64,000 nt of DNA, taken from contig JAWNZC010000111.1 of NCBI GenBank assembly GCA_035771165.1, positions 558,001 to 622,000 of the forward strand, in the 5' to 3' direction. This document shows, one piece after another, positions 50,001 through 64,000 of this stretch (its first letter is position 1; the number at the start of each line of letters is the position of its first letter). The notes under the pieces were generated by a model. The model worked only from the letters and a program-made list of their open reading frames with translations. It was not told the DNA's origin and searched no databases. The position numbers and the translations under genes are program-made. The stretch is from Paragorgia papillata (taxonomy: Eukaryota; Cnidaria; Anthozoa; Scleralcyonacea; Coralliidae).

Positions 50001-53000
50001 GGTACAGCAGCCAGATGGTGGTTAGGAAGGTTATTCAGTTAAAAATATCTTGGTACAGCAGCCAGGTGGTGGTTATACGAAAGTTATTCAGTTAAAAAAT
50101 TATCTTGGCACAGCAGCCATATGGTGGTTATAGGAAGGTCATTCAGTTAAAAAATGATCTTGGTACAGCAGCCAGATGGTGGTTAGGAAGGTTATTCAAT
50201 TAAAAATTATCTTGGTACAGCAGCCAGATGGTGGTTAGGAAGGTTATTCAGTTAAAAATTACCTTGGTACAGCAGCCAGATGGTGGTTAGCAAGGTTATT
50301 CAGTTAAAAATCATCTTGGTACAGCAGCCAGATGGTGGTTAGGAAGGCTATTCAGTCAAAAATGATCTTGGTACAGCAGCCAGATGGTAGTTAGGAGGGT
50401 TATTCAGTTAAAAACTTTCTTGGTACAGCAGCCAGATGGAAGTTAGGAAGGTTATTCAGTTAAAAATCATCTTGGTACAGCAGCCAGATGGTAGTTAGGT
50501 AGGTTATTCAGTTAAAAATCATCTTGGTACAGCAGCCAGATGGTGGTTAGGAAGGCTATTCAGTCAAAAATGATCTTGCTACAGCAGCCAGATGGTAGTT
50601 AGGAAGGTTATTCAGTTAAAAACTTTCTTGGTACTGCAGCCAGATGGAAGTTAGGAAGGTTATTCAGTTAAAAATCATCTTGGTACAGCAGCCAGATGGT
50701 TGTTAGGTAGGTTATTCAGTTAAAAATCATCTTGGTACAGCAGCCAGATGGTGCTTAGGAAGGTTATTCAGTTAAAAATCATCTTGGTACAGCAGCCAGA
50801 TGGTAGATAGGAAGGTTTTTCAGTTAAAAATCATCTTGGTACAGCAGCCAGATGGTGGTTAGGAAGGCTATTCAGTCAAAAATGATCTTGCTACAGCAGC
50901 CAGATGGTAGTTAGGAAGGTTATTCAGTTAAAAACTTTCTTGGTACAGCAGCCAGATGGAAGTTAGGAAGGTTATTCAGTTAAAAATCATCTTGGTACAG
51001 CAGCCAGATGGTAGTTAGGTAGGTTATTCAGTTAAAAATCATCTTGGTACAGCAGCCAGATGGTGCTTAGGAAGGTTTTTCAGTTGAAAATCATCTTGGT
51101 ACAGCAGCCAGATGGAAGTTAGGAAGGCTATTCAGCTTAAATCATCTTGGTACAGCAGCCATATAGTGGCTAGGAAAGTTATTCGGTTTTACATCATCTT
51201 AGTACAGCAGCCAGATGGTAGTTAGGAAGGGTTATTCAGCTTAAATCATCTTGGTACACAGCAGCCAGATAGGAGTTAGGAAGGTTATTCGGTTAAAAAG
51301 TATCTTGGTATAGCAGCTGCCAGATGGTAGTTAGGAAGGTTATTCAGCTTAAATCACCTTGGTACAGCAGCCAGATTGTTGTTAGGAAGGTTATTCAGTT
51401 AAAAATCATCTTGGTACAGCAGCCAGATGGTGGTTATAGGAAGGTTATTCAGTTAAAAAATTATCTTCGTAGAGCAGACAGATGGTAGTTAGCAAGGTTA
51501 TTCAGTTTTAAATCATCTTGGTGCAGCAGCCAGATGGTAGTTAGGAAAGTTATTCAGCTTAAATCGCCTTGGTACAGCAGCTTCCAGATGGTAGTTAGGA
51601 AGGTTATTCAGCTTAAATCATCTTGGTACAGCAGCCAGATAGTGGTTAGGAAGGTTATTCAGTTTTAAATCATCTTAGTACAGCAGCCAGATGGTAGTTA
51701 AGAGGGTTATTCAGCTTAAATCATCTTGGTATAGCAGCCAGATAGGAATTAGGAAGGTTATTCAGCTTAAATCGCGTTGGTACAGCAGCTGCCAGATGGT
51801 AGTTAGGAAGGTTATTCAGCTTAAATCATCTTGGTACAGCCGCCAGATAGTGGTTAGGACGGTTATTCAGTTTTAAATCATTTTAGTACAGCAGGCAGAT
51901 GGTAGTTAAGAGGGTTATTCAGCTTAAATCATCTTGGTACAGCAGCCAGATAGGAGTTAGGAAGGTTATTCAGCTTAAATCGCCTTGGAACAGCAGCTGC
52001 CAGATGGTAGTTAGGAAGGTTATTCAGCTTAAATCACCTTGGTACAGCAGCCAGGTGGTGGTTATAGGAAGGTTATTCAGTTAAAAAATTATCTTGGTAC
52101 GGCAGCCAGATGGTGGTTATAGGAAGGTTATACAGTTAAAAATCATCTTGGTACAGCAGCCAGATGGTGGTTAGGAACGTTATTCAGTTAAAAATTATCT
52201 TGGTACAGCAGCCAGATGGTAGTTAGGAAGGTTATTCAGTTAAAAACTTTCTTGGTACAGCAGCCAGATGGAAGTTAGGAAGGTTATTCAGCTTAAATCA
52301 TCTTAGCCAGATAGTGGTTAAGAAGGTTATTCAGTTTCAAATCATCTTGGTACAGTAGCCAGATGGTGGTTAGCAAGGTTATTCAGTTAAAAGTTATCTT
52401 GTAAAGCAGTCAGATGGAAGTTAGGAAGGTTATTCGGTTAAAAATCATCTTGGTACAGCAGCCAGATGGTGGTTAGGAAGGTTATTCAGTTAAAAATATC
52501 TTGGTACAGCAGCCAGGTGGTGGTTATACGAAGGTTATTCAGTTAAAAAATTATCTGGGCACAGCAGCCAGATGGTGGTTATAGGAAGGTTATTAAGTAA
52601 AAAATGATCTTCGTACAGCAGCCAGATGGTGGTTAGGAAGGTTATTCAGTTAAAAATTATCTTGGTACAGCAGCCAGATGGTAGTTAGGAAGGTTATTCA
52701 GTTTTAAATCATCTTGGTACAGCAGCCAGATGGTTGTTAAGAGGGTTATTCAGCTTAAATCATCTTGGTACAGCAGCCAGATAGGAGTTAGGAAGGTTAT
52801 TCAGCTTAAATCGCCCTGGTACAGCAGCTGCAGATGGTACTTAGGAAGGTTATTCAGCTGAAATCGCCTTGGTACAGCAGCCAGGTGGTGGTTATACGAA
52901 GGTTATTCAGTTAAAAAATTATCTTGGCACAGCAGCCAGATGGTGCTTATAGGAAGGTTATTCAGTTAAAAAATGATCTTGGTACAGCAGCCAGATGGTG

Positions 53001-56000
53001 GTTAGGAAGGTTATTCAGTTAAAAATTATCTTGGTACAGCAGCCAGATGGTGGTTATAGGAAGGTTATTCAGTTAAAAAATGATCTTGGTACAGCAGCCA
53101 GATGGTGGTTAGGAAGGTTATTCAGTTAAAAATTATCTTGGTACAGCAGCCAGATGGTGGTTATAGGAAGGTTATTTAGTTAAAAAATTATCTTGGTAAA
53201 GCAGCCAGATGGTGGTTAGGAAGGTTATTCAGTTAAAAATTATCTTGGTACAGCAGCCAGATGGTAGTTAGGAAGGTTATTCAGTTAAAAATTACCTTGG
53301 TACAGCAGCCAGATGGTGGTTAGCAAGGCTATTCAGTTAAAAATCATCTTGGTACAGCAGCCAGATGGTGGTTAGGAAGGCTATTCAGTCAAAAATGATC
53401 TTGGTACAGCAGCCAGATGGTAGTTAGGAAGGTTATTCAGTTAAAAACTTTCTTGGTACAGCAGCCAGATGGAAGTTAGGAAGGTTATTCAGTTAAAAAT
53501 CATCTTGGTACAGCAGCCAGATGGTAGTTAGGTAGGTTATTCAGTTAAAAATCATCTTGGTACAGCAGCCAGATGGTGCTTAGGAAGGTTATTCAGTTAA
53601 AAATCATCTTGGTAAAGCAGCCAGATGGTAGATAGGAAGGTTTTTCAGTTAAAAATCATCTTGGTACAGCAGCCAGATGGTGGTTAGGAAGGCTATTCAG
53701 TCAAAAATGATCTTGGTACAGCAGCCAGATGGTAGTTAGGAAGGTTATTCAGTTAAAAACTTTCTTGGTACAGCAGCCAGATGGAAGTTAGGAAGGTTAT
53801 TCAGTTAAAAATCATCGTGGTACAGCAGCCAGATGGTAGTTAGGTAGGTTATTCAGTTAAAAATCAGCTTGGTACAGCAGCCAGATGGAAGTTAGGAAGG
53901 CTATTCAGCTTAAATCATCTTGGTACAGCAGCCAGATAGTGGTTAGGAAAGTTATTCAGTTTTACATCATCTTAGTACAGCAGCCAGATGGTAGTTAAGA
54001 GGGTTATTCAGCTTAAATCATCTTGGTACACAGCAGCCAGATAGGAGTTAGGAAGGTTATTCGGTTAAAAAGTATCTTGGTATAGCAGCTGCCAGATGGT
54101 AGTTAGGAAGGTTATTCAGCTTAAATCACCTTGGTACAGCAGCCAGATTGTTGTTAGGAAGGTTATTCAATTAAAAATCATCTTGGTACAGCAGCCAGAT
54201 GGTGGTTATAGGAAGGTTATTCAGTTAAAAAATTATCTTTGTACAGCAGCCAGATGGAAGTTAGGAAGGCTATTCAGCTTAAATCATCTTGGTACAGCAG
54301 CCAGATAGTGGTTAGGAAGGTTATTCAGTTAAAAATCATCTTGGTACAGCAGCCAGATGGTAGATAGGAAGGTTTTTCAGTTAAAAATCATCTTGGTACA
54401 ACAGCCAGATGGTGGTTAGGAAGGCTATTCAGGCAAAAATGATCTTGGTACAGCAGCCAGATGGTAGTTAGGAAGGTTATTCAGTTAAAAACTTTCTTAT
54501 TACAGCAGCCAGATGGAAGTTAGGAAGGTTATTCAGTTAAAAATCATCTTGGTACAGCAGCCAGATGGTAGTTAGGTAGGTTATTCAGTTAAAAATCATC
54601 TTGGTACAGCAGCCACATGGTGCTTAGGAAGGTTATTCAGTTAAAAATCATCTTGGTACAGCAGCCAGATGGTAGATAGGAAGGTTTTTCAGTTAAAAAT
54701 CATCTTGGTACAGCAGCCAGATGGTAGATAGGAAGGTTTTTCAGTTAAAAATCATCTTGGTACAACAGCCAGATGGTGGTTAGGAAGGCTATTCAGGCAA
54801 AAATGATCTTGGTACAGCAGCCAGATGGTAGTTAGGAAGGTTATTCAGTTAAAAACTTTCTTATTACAGCAGCCAGATGGAAGTTAGGAAGGTTATTCAG
54901 TTAAAAATCATCTTGGTACAGCAGCCAGATGGTAGTTAGGTAGGTTATTCAGTTAAAAATCATCTTGGTACAGCAGCCACATGGTGCTTAGGAAGGTTAT
55001 TCAGTTAAAAATCATCTTGGTACAGCAGCCAGATGGTAGATAGGAAGGTTTTTCAGTTAAAAATCATCTTGGTACAGCAGCCAGATGGTAGATAGGAAGG
55101 TTTTTCAGTTAAAAATCATCTTGGTACAACAGCCAGATGGTGGTTAGGAAGGCTATTCAGGCAAAAATGATCTTGGTACAGCAGCCAGATGGTAGTTAGG
55201 AAGGTTATTCAGTTAAAAACTTTCTTATTACAGCAGCCAGATGGAAGTTAGGAAGGTTATTCAGTTAAAAATCATCTTGGTACAGCAGCCAGATGGTAGT
55301 TAGGTAGGTTATTCAGTTAAAAATCATCTTGGTACAGCAGCCACATGGTGCTTAGGAAGGTTATTCAGTTAAAAATCATCTTGGTACAGCAGCCAGATGG
55401 TAGATAGGAAGGTTTTTCAGTTAAAAATCATCTTGGTACAGCAGCCAGATGGTGGTTAGGAAGGCTATTCAGTCAAAAATGATCTTGGTACAGCAGCCAG
55501 ATGGTAGTTAGGAAGGTTATTCAGTTAAAAACTTTCTTATTACAGCAGCCAGATGGAAGTTAGGAAGGTTATTCAGTTAAAAATCATCTTGGTACAGCAG
55601 CCAGATGGTAGTTAGGTAGGTTATTCAGTTAAAAATCATCTTGGTACAGCAGCCAGATGGTGCTTAGGAAGGTTATTCAGTTAAAAATCATCTTGGTACA
55701 GCAGCCAGATGGTAGATAGGAAGGTTTTTCAGTTAAAAATCATCTTGGTACAGCAGCCAGATGGTGGTTAGGAAGGCTATTCAGTCAAAAATGATCTTGG
55801 TACAGCAGCCAGATGGTAGTTAGGAAGGTTATTCAGTTAAAAACTTTCTTGGTACAGCAGCCAGATGGAAGTTAGGAAGGTTATTCAGTTAAAAATCATC
55901 TTGGTACAGCAGCCAGATGGTAGTTAGGTAGGTTATTCAGTTAAAAATCATCTTGGTACAGCAGCCAGATGGTGCTTAGGAAGGTTATTCAGTTAAAAAT

Positions 56001-59000
56001 CATCTTGGTACAGCAGCCAGATGGTAGATAGGAAGGTTTTTTCAGTTAAAAATCAGCTGGGTACAGCAGCCAGATGGAAGTTGGGAAGGCTATTTAGCTT
56101 AAATCATCTTGGTACAGCAGCCAGATAGTTGTTAGGAAAGTTATTCAGTTTTACATCATCTTAGTACAGGAGCCAGATGGTAGTTAAGAGGGTTATTCAG
56201 CTTAAATCATCTTGGTACACAGCAGCCAGATAGGAGTTAGGAAGGTTATTCGGTTAAAAAGTATCTTGGTATAGCAGCTGCCAGATGGTAGTTAGGAAGG
56301 TTATTCAGCTTAAATCACCTTGGTACAGCAGCCAGATTGTTGTTAGGAAGGTTATTCAGTTAAAAATCATCTTGGTACAGCAGCCAGATGGTGGTTATAG
56401 GAAGGTTATTCAGTTAAAAAATTATCTTGGTACAGCAGCCAGATGGTAGATAGGAAGGTTTTTCAGTTAAAAATCATCTTGGTACAGCAGCCAGATGGTG
56501 GTTAGGAAGGCTATTCAGTCAAAAATGATCTTGGTATAGCAGCCAGGTGGTAGTTAGGAAGGTTATTCAGTTAAAAACTTTCTTGGTACAGCAGCCAGAT
56601 GGAAGTTAGGAAGGTTATTCAGTTAAAAATCATCTTGGTACAGCAGCCAGATGGTAGTTAGGTAGGTTATTCAGTTAAAAATCATCTTGGTACAGCAGCC
56701 AGATGGTGCTTAGGAAGGTTATTCAGTTAAAAATCATCTTGGTACAGCAGCCAGATGGTAGATAGGAAGGTTTTTCAGTTAAAAATCAGCTGGGTACAGC
56801 AGCCAGATGGAAGTTGGGAAGGCTATTTAGCTTAAATCATCTTGGTACAGCAGCCAGATAGTTGTTAGGAAAGTTATTCAGTTTTACATCATCTTAGTAC
56901 AGGAGCCAGATGGTAGTTAAGAGGGTTATTCAGCTTAAATCATCTTGGTACACAGCAGCCAGATAGGAGTTAGGAAGGTTATTCGGTTAAAAAGTATCTT
57001 GGTATAGCAGCTGCCAGATGGTAGTTAGGAAGGTTATTCAGCTTAAATCACCTTGGTACAGCAGCCAGATTGTTGTTAGGAAGGTTATTCAGTTAAAAAT
57101 CATCTTGGTACAGCAGCCAGATGGTGGTTATAGGAAGGTTATTCAGTTAAAAAATTATCTTTGTACAGCAGCCAGATGGAAGTTAGGAAGGTTATTCAGC
57201 TTAAATCATCTTGGTACAGCCGCCAGATAGTGGTTAGGAAGGTTATTCAGTTAAAAATCATCTTGGTACAGCAGCCAGATGGTAGATAGGAAGGTTTTTC
57301 AGTTAAAAATCATCTTGGTACAGCAGCCAGATGGTGGTTAGGAAGGCTATTCAGTCAAAAATGATCTTGGTATAGCAGCCAGGTGGTAGTTAGGAAGGTT
57401 ATTCAGTTAAAAACTTTCTTGGTACAGCAGCCAGATGGAAGTTAGGAAGGTTATTCAGTTAAAAATCATCGTGGTACAGCAGCCAGATGGTAGTTAGGTA
57501 GGTTATTCAGTTAAAAATCAGCTTGGTACAGCAGCCAGATGGAAGTTAGGAAGGCTATTCAGCTTAAATCATCTTGGTACAGCAGCCAGATAGTGGTTAG
57601 GAAAGTTATTCAGTTTTACATCATCTTAGTACAGCAGCCAGATGGTAGTTAAGAGGGTTATTCAGCTTAAATCATCTTGGTACACAGCAGCCAGATAGGA
57701 GTTAGGAAGGTTATTCGGTTAAAAAGTATCTTGGTATAGCAGCTGCCAGATGGTAGTTAGGAAGGTTATTCAGCTTAAATCACCTTGGTACAGCAGCCAG
57801 ATTGTTGTTAGGAAGGTTATTCAGTTAAAAATCATCTTGGTACAGCAGCCAGATGGTGGTTATAGGAAGGTTATTCAGTTAAAAAATTATCTTTGTACAG
57901 CAGCCAGATGGAAGTTAGGAAGGTTATTCAGCTTAAATCATCTTGGTACAGCAGCCAGATAGTGGTTAGGAAGGTTATTCAGTTAAAAATCATCTTGGTA
58001 CAGCAGCCAGATGGTAGATAGGAAGGTTTTTCAGTTAAAAATCATCTTGGTACAACAGCCAGATGGTGGTTAGGAAGGCTATTCAGGCAAAAATGATCTT
58101 GGTACAGCAGCCAGATGGTAGTTAGGAAGGTTATTCAGTTAAAAACTTTCTTATTACAGCAGCCAGATGGAAGTTAGGAAGGTTATTCAGTTAAAAATCA
58201 TCTTGGTACAGCAGCCAGATGGTAGTTAGGTAGGTTATTCAGTTAAAAATCATCTTGGTACAGCAGCCACATGGTGCTTAGGAAGGTTATTCAGTTAAAA
58301 ATCATCTTGGTACAGCAGCCAGATGGTAGATAGGAAGGTTTTTCAGTTAAAAATCATCTTGGTACAGCAGCCAGATGGTGGTTAGGAAGGCTATTCAGTC
58401 AAAAATGATCTTGGTACAGCAGCCAGATGGTAGTTAGGAAGGTTATTCAGTTAAAAACTTTCTTATTACAGCAGCCAGATGGAAGTTAGGAAGGTTATTC
58501 AGTTAAAAATCATCTTGGTACAGCAGCCAGATGGTAGTTAGGTAGGTTATTCAGTTAAAAATCATCTTGGTACAGCAGCCAGATGGTGCTTAGGAAGGTT
58601 ATTCAGTTAAAAATCATCTTGGTACAGCAGCCAGATGGTAGATAGGAAGGTTTTTCAGTTAAAAATCATCTTGGTACAGCAGCCAGATGGTGGTTAGGAA
58701 GGCTATTCAGTCAAAAATGATCTTGGTACAGCAGCCAGATGGTAGTTAGGAAGGTTATTCAGTTAAAAACTTTCTTGGTACAGCAGCCAGATGGAAGTTA
58801 GGAAGGTTATTCAGTTAAAAATCATCTTGGTACAGCAGCCAGATGGTAGTTAGGTAGGTTATTCAGTTAAAAATCATCTTGGTACAGCAGCCAGATGGTG
58901 CTTAGGAAGGTTATTCAGTTAAAAATCATCTTGGTACAGCAGCCAGATGGTAGATAGGAAGGTTTTTCAGTTAAAAATCAGCTTGGTACAGCAGCCAGAT

Positions 59001-62000
59001 GGAAGTTGGGAAGGCTATTTAGCTTAAATCATCTTGGTACAGCAGCCAGATAGTTGTTAGGAAAGTTATTCAGTTTTACATCATCTTAGTACAGGAGCCA
59101 GATGGTAGTTAAGAGGGTTATTCAGCTTAAATCATCTTGGTACACAGCAGCCAGATAGGAGTTAGGAAGGTTATTCGGTTAAAAAGTATCTTGGTATAGC
59201 AGCTGCCAGATGGTAGTTAGGAAGGTTATTCAGCTTAAATCACCTTGGTACAGCAGCCAGATTGTTGTTAGGAAGGTTATTCAGTTAAAAATCATCTTGG
59301 TACAGCAGCCAGATGGTGGTTATAGGAAGGTTATTCAGTTAAAAAATTATCTTTGTACAGCAGCCAGATGGAAGTTAGGAAGGTTATTCAGCTTAAATCA
59401 TCTTGGTACAGCAGCCAGATAGTGGTTAGGAAGGTTATTCAGTTAAAAATCATCTTGGTACAGCAGCCAGATGGTAGATAGGAAGGTTTTTCAGTTAAAA
59501 ATCATCTTGGTACAGCAGCCAGATGGTGGTTAGGAAGGCTATTCAGTCAAAAATGATCTTGGTATAGCAGCCAGGTGGTAGTTAGGAAGGTTATTCAGTT
59601 AAAAACTTTCTTGGTACAGCAGCCAGATGGAAGTTAGGAAGGTTATTCAGTTAAAAATCATCTTGGTACAGCAGCCAGATGGTAGTTAGGTAGGTTATTC
59701 AGTTAAAAATCATCTTGGTACAGCAGCCAGATGGTGCTTAGGAAGGTTATTCAGTTAAAAATCATCTTGGTACAGCAGCCAGATGGTAGATAGGAAGGTT
59801 TTTCAGTTAAAAATCAGCTTGGTACAGCAGCCAGATGGAAGTTAGGAAGGTTATTCAGCCTAAATCATCTTGGTACAGCAGCCAGATAGTGGTTAGGAAG
59901 GTTATTCAGTTAAAAATCATCTTGGTACAGCAGCCAGATGGTAGATAGGAAGGTTTTTCAGTTAAAAATCATCTTGGTACAACAGCCAGATGGTGGTTAG
60001 GAAGGCTATTCAGGCAAAAATGATCTTGGTACAGCAGCCAGATGGTAGTTAGGAAGGTTATTCAGTTAAAAACTTTCTTATTACAGCAGCCAGATGGAAG
60101 TTAGGAAGGTTATTCAGTTAAAAATCATCTTGGTACAGCAGCCAGATGGTAGTTAGGTAGGTTATTCAGTTAAAAATCATCTTGGTACAGCAGCCACATG
60201 GTGCTTAGGAAGGTTATTCAGTTAAAAATCATCTTGGTACAGCAGCCAGATGGTAGATAGGAAGGTTTTTCAGTTAAAAATCATCTTGGTACAGCAGCCA
60301 GATGGTGGTTAGGAAGGCTATTCAGTCAAAAATGATCTTGGTACAGCGGCCAGATGGTGCTTAGGAAGGTTATTCAGTTAAAAATCATCTTGGTACAGCA
60401 GCCAGATGGTAGATAGGAAGGTTTTTCAGTTAAAAATCATCTTGGTACAGCAGCCAGATGGTGGTTAGGAAGGCTATTCAGTCAAAAATGATCTTGGTAC
60501 AGCAGCCAGATGGTAGTTAGGAAGGTTATTCAGTTAAAAACTTTCTTGGTACAGCAGCCAGATGGAAGTTAGGAAGGTTATTCAGTTAAAAATCATCTTG
60601 GTACAGCAGCCAGATGGTAGTTAGGTAGGTTATTCAGTTAAAAATCATCTTGGTACAGCAGCCAGATGGTGCTTAGGAAGGTTATTCAGTTAAAAATCAT
60701 CTTGGTACAGCAGCCAGATGGTAGATAGGAAGGTTTTTCAGTTAAAAATCAGCTTGGTACAGCAGCCAGATGGAAGTTGGGAAGGCTATTTAGCTTAAAT
60801 CATCTTGGTACAGCAGCCAGATAGTTGTTAGGAAAGTTATTCAGTTTTACATCATCTTAGTACAGGAGCCAGATGGTAGTTAAGAGGGTTATTCAGCTTA
60901 AATCATCTTGGTACACAGCAGCCAGATAGGAGTTAGGAAGGTTATTCGGTTAAAAAGTATCTTGGTATAGCAGCTGCCAGATGGTAGTTAGGAAGGTTAT
61001 TCAGCTTAAATCACCTTGGTACAGCAGCCAGATTGTTGTTAGGAAGGTTATTCAGTTAAAAATCATCTTGGTACAGCAGCCAGATGGTGGTTATAGGAAG
61101 GTTATTCAGTTAAAAAATTATCTTTGTACAGCAGCCAGATGGAAGTTAGGAAGGTTATTCAGCTTAAATCATCTTGGTACAGCAGCCAGATAGTGGTTAG
61201 GAAGGTTATTCAGTTAAAAATCATCTTGGTACAGCAGCCAGATGGTAGATAGGAAGGTTTTTCAGTTAAAAATCATCTTGGTACAGCAGCCAGATGGTGG
61301 TTAGGAAGGCTATTCAGTCAAAAATGATCTTGGTATAGCAGCCAGGTGGTAGTTAGGAAGGTTATTCAGTTAAAAACTTTCTTGGTACAGCAGCCAGATT
61401 GTTGTTAGGAAGGTTATTCAGTTAAAAATCATCTTGGTACAGCAGCCAGATGGTGGTTATAGGAAGGTTATTCAGTTAAAAAATTATCTTGGTACAGCAG
61501 CCAGATGGTGCTTAGGAAGGTTATTCAGTTAAAAATCATCTTGGTACAGCAGCCAGATGGTAGATAGGAAGGTTTTTCAGTTAAAAATCAGCTTGGTACA
61601 GCAGCCAGATGGAAGTTAGGAAGGTTATTCAGCTTAAATCATCTTGGTACACAGCAGCCAGATAGGAGTTAGGAAGGTTATTCGGTTAAAAAGTATCTTG
61701 GTATAGCAGCTGCCAGATTGTAGTTAGGAAGGTTATTCAGCTTTAATCACCTTGGTACAGCAGCCAGAGTGTTGTTAGGAAGGTTATTCAGTTAAAAATC
61801 ATCTTGGTACAGCAGCCAGATGGTGGTTATAGGAAGGTTATTCAGTTAAAAAATTATCTTTGTACAGCAGCCAGATGGAAGTTAGGAAGGTTATTCAGCT
61901 TAAATCATCTTGGTACAGCAGCCAGATAGTGGTTAGGAAAGTTATTCAGTTTTACATCATCTTAGTACAGCAGCCAGATGGTAGTTAAGAGGGTTATTCA

Positions 62001-64000
62001 GCTTAAATCATCTTGGTACACAGCAGCCAGATAGGAGTTAGGAAGGTTATTCGGTTAAAAAGTATCTTGGTATAGCAGCTGCCAGATGGTAGTTAGGAAG
62101 GTTATTCAGCTTAAATCACCTTGGTACAGCAGCCAGATTGTTGTTAGGAAGGTTATTCAGTTAAAAATCATCTTGGTACAGCAGCCAGATGGTGGTTAGG
62201 AAGGCTATTCAGTCAAAAATGATCTTGGTACAGCGGCCAGATGGTGCTTAGGAAGGTTATTCAGTTAAAAATCATCTTGGTACAGCAGCCAGATGGTAGA
62301 TAGGAAGGTTTTTCAGTTAAAAATCATCTTGGTACAGCAGCCAGATGGTAGTTAGGAAGGTTATTCAGTTAAAAACTTTCTTGGTACAGCAGCCAGATGG
62401 AAGTTAGGAAGGTTATTCAGTTAAAAATCATCTTGGTACAGCAGCCAGATGGTAGTTAGGTAGGTTATTCAGTTAAAAATCATCTTGGTACAGCAGCCAG
62501 ATGGTGCTTAGGAAGGTTATTCAGTTAAAAATCATCTTGGTACAGCAGCCAGATGGTAGATAGGAAGGTTTTTCAGATAAAAATCAGCTTGGTACAGCAG
62601 CCAGATGGAAGTTGGGAAGGCTATTTAGCTTAAATCATCTTGGTACAGCAGCCAGATAGTTGTTAGGAAAGTTATTCAGTTTTACATCATCTTAGTACAG
62701 GAGCCAGATGGTAGTTAAGAGGGTTATTCAGCTTAAATCATCTTGGTACACAGCAGCCAGATAGGAGTTAGGAAGGTTATTCGGTTAAAAAGTATCTTGG
62801 TATAGCAGCTGCCAGATGGTAGTTAGGAAGGTTATTCAGCTTAAATCACCTTGGTACAGCAGCCAGATTGTTGTTAGGAAGGTTATTCAGTTAAAAATCA
62901 TCTTGGTACAGCAGCCAGATGGTGGTTATAGGAAGGTTATTCAGTTAAAAAATTATCTTTGTACAGCAGCCAGATGGAAGTTAGGAAGGTTATTCAGCTT
63001 AAATCATCTTGGTACAGCAGCCAGATAGTGGTTAGGAAGGTTATTCAGTTAAAAATCATCTTGGTACAGCAGCCAGATGGTAGATAGGAAGGTTTTTCAG
63101 TTAAAAATCATCTTGGTACAGCAGCCAGATGGTGGTTAGGAAGGCTATTCAGTCAAAAATGATCTTGGTATAGCAGCCAGGTGGTAGTTAGGAAGGTTAT
63201 TCAGTTAAAAACTTTCTTGGTACAGCAGCCAGATTGTTGTTAGGAAGGTTATTCAGTTAAAAATCATCTTGGTACAGCAGCCAGATGGTGGTTATAGGAA
63301 GGTTATTCAGTTAAAAAATTATCTTGGTACAGCAGCCAGATGGTGCTTAGGAAGGTTATTCAGTTAAAAATCATCTTGGTACAGCAGCCAGATGGTAGAT
63401 AGGAAGGTTTTTTCAGTTAAAAATCAGCTTGGTACAGCAGCCAGATGGAAGTTAGGAAGGTTATTCAGCTTAAATCATCTTGGTACACAGCAGCCAGATA
63501 GGAGTTAGGAAGGTTATTCGGTTAAAAAGTATCTTGGTATAGCAGCTGCCAGATTGTAGTTAGGAAGGTTATTCAGCTTTAATCACCTTGGTACAGCAGC
63601 CAGAGTGTTGTTAGGAAGGTTATTCAGTTAAAAATCATCTTGGTACAGCAGCCAGATGGTGGTTATAGGAAGGTTATTCAGTTAAAAAATTATCTTTGTA
63701 CAGCAGCCAGATGGAAGTTAGGAAGGTTATTCAGCTTAAATCATCTTGGTACAGCAGCCAGATAGTGGTTAGGAAAGTTATTCAGTTTTACATCATCTTA
63801 GTACAGCAGCCAGATGGTAGTTAAGAGGGTTATTCAGCTTAAATCATCTTGGTACACAGCAGCCAGATAGGAGTTAGGAAGGTTATTCGGTTAAAAAGTA
63901 TCTTGGTATAGCAGCTGCCAGATGGTAGTTAGGAAGGTTATTCAGCTTAAATCACCTTGGTACAGCAGCCAGATTGTTGTTAGGAAGGTTATTCAGTTAA
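44013..64000. repeat. 52-bp-monomer satellite with higher-order repeats
   Basis: Monomer consensus about 52 bp: it reads through CAGCAGCCAGATGGT, GTTAGGAAGG and TTATTCAGTTAAAAATC. Variants of 48-55 bp occur. About 380 monomers are present and the array continues past the window. From about 53.6 kb monomer types recur in order with periods of about 312 bp (six) and 364 bp (seven); larger blocks recur, for example the type starting at 54096 returns near 57018, 57750, 59210, 60981 and 62816. Short open frames follow the variant order and show no coding signal. Confidence 0.95.

Noticed and set aside
43993..63028. Recurrent 61- and 70-residue open frames in the 52-bp satellite
   Set aside because: They follow monomer order and cycle through frames because 52 is not divisible by three; no coding signal.
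44013..64000. Regular short repeats considered as a CRISPR array
   Set aside because: Whole monomers repeat with graded divergence and no unique spacers, and no cas genes are present; the context is eukaryotic.
1..64000. tRNA, rRNA and spliceosomal RNA genes
   Set aside because: I looked for typical box and arm patterns, including in the satellite hairpins, and found none convincing.

Overview
The window looks like an animal, probably invertebrate, genome. Cnidarian is the best guess, from the transposon families and a HIRAN-like transposon gene type I associate with cnidarians. I recognise no ordinary host gene. Everything identifiable is mobile DNA, an endogenous virus-like element, or satellite DNA.

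Left part (1-12117): nested transposons. A Penelope-like retroelement (1089-7326, GIY-YIG type) is split by a hAT DNA transposon (2973-6579) with about 324-bp inverted repeats and a perfect 8-bp target duplication. A second, opposite-strand Penelope-like fragment follows (about 7935-9007). Both Penelope families carry hammerhead-ribozyme cores. Next come a pogo/CENP-B-like DNA transposon with a divergent HIRAN-like accessory gene (9008-10922) and a Gypsy-type LTR retrotransposon (10923-12117) cut off inside its protease.

Middle (12118-31035): an 18.9-kb Maverick/Polinton (adintovirus-like) element with about 25 tightly packed genes. It has a protein-primed DNA polymerase B, retroviral-type integrase, double jelly-roll major capsid, penton-like minor capsid, packaging ATPase, a collagen-like fibre and a LamG-like fibre, small membrane proteins, a zinc-ribbon protein and two C2H2 zinc-finger proteins near its two ends. 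The capsid, ATPase and fibre genes are open. The polymerase, integrase and two other genes carry single-base frame breaks, and the polymerase motif C has lost an aspartate. Transcription punctuation is unusual: 21 of 24 start codons have AATAAA within 0-10 nt upstream or overlapping the ATG, and most gaps longer than about 40 bp hold a hairpin just past a stop codon. This resembles the late-promoter and hairpin-terminator style of large cytoplasmic DNA viruses. The + strand zinc-ribbon gene could be a late transcription factor (VLTF3-like), which is a hypothesis.

Right part: a tandem satellite of 352/431-bp units (31036-38236), in which a 79-bp stem-loop segment is present or absent unit by unit; a 173-bp repeat split by a CR1/L2-type LINE (38541-42741); an AT-rich gap; and a satellite of about 52-bp monomers with higher-order structure that runs from about 44.0 kb off the window end. 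The right terminal repeat of the Maverick is almost entirely lost at its junction with the first satellite.
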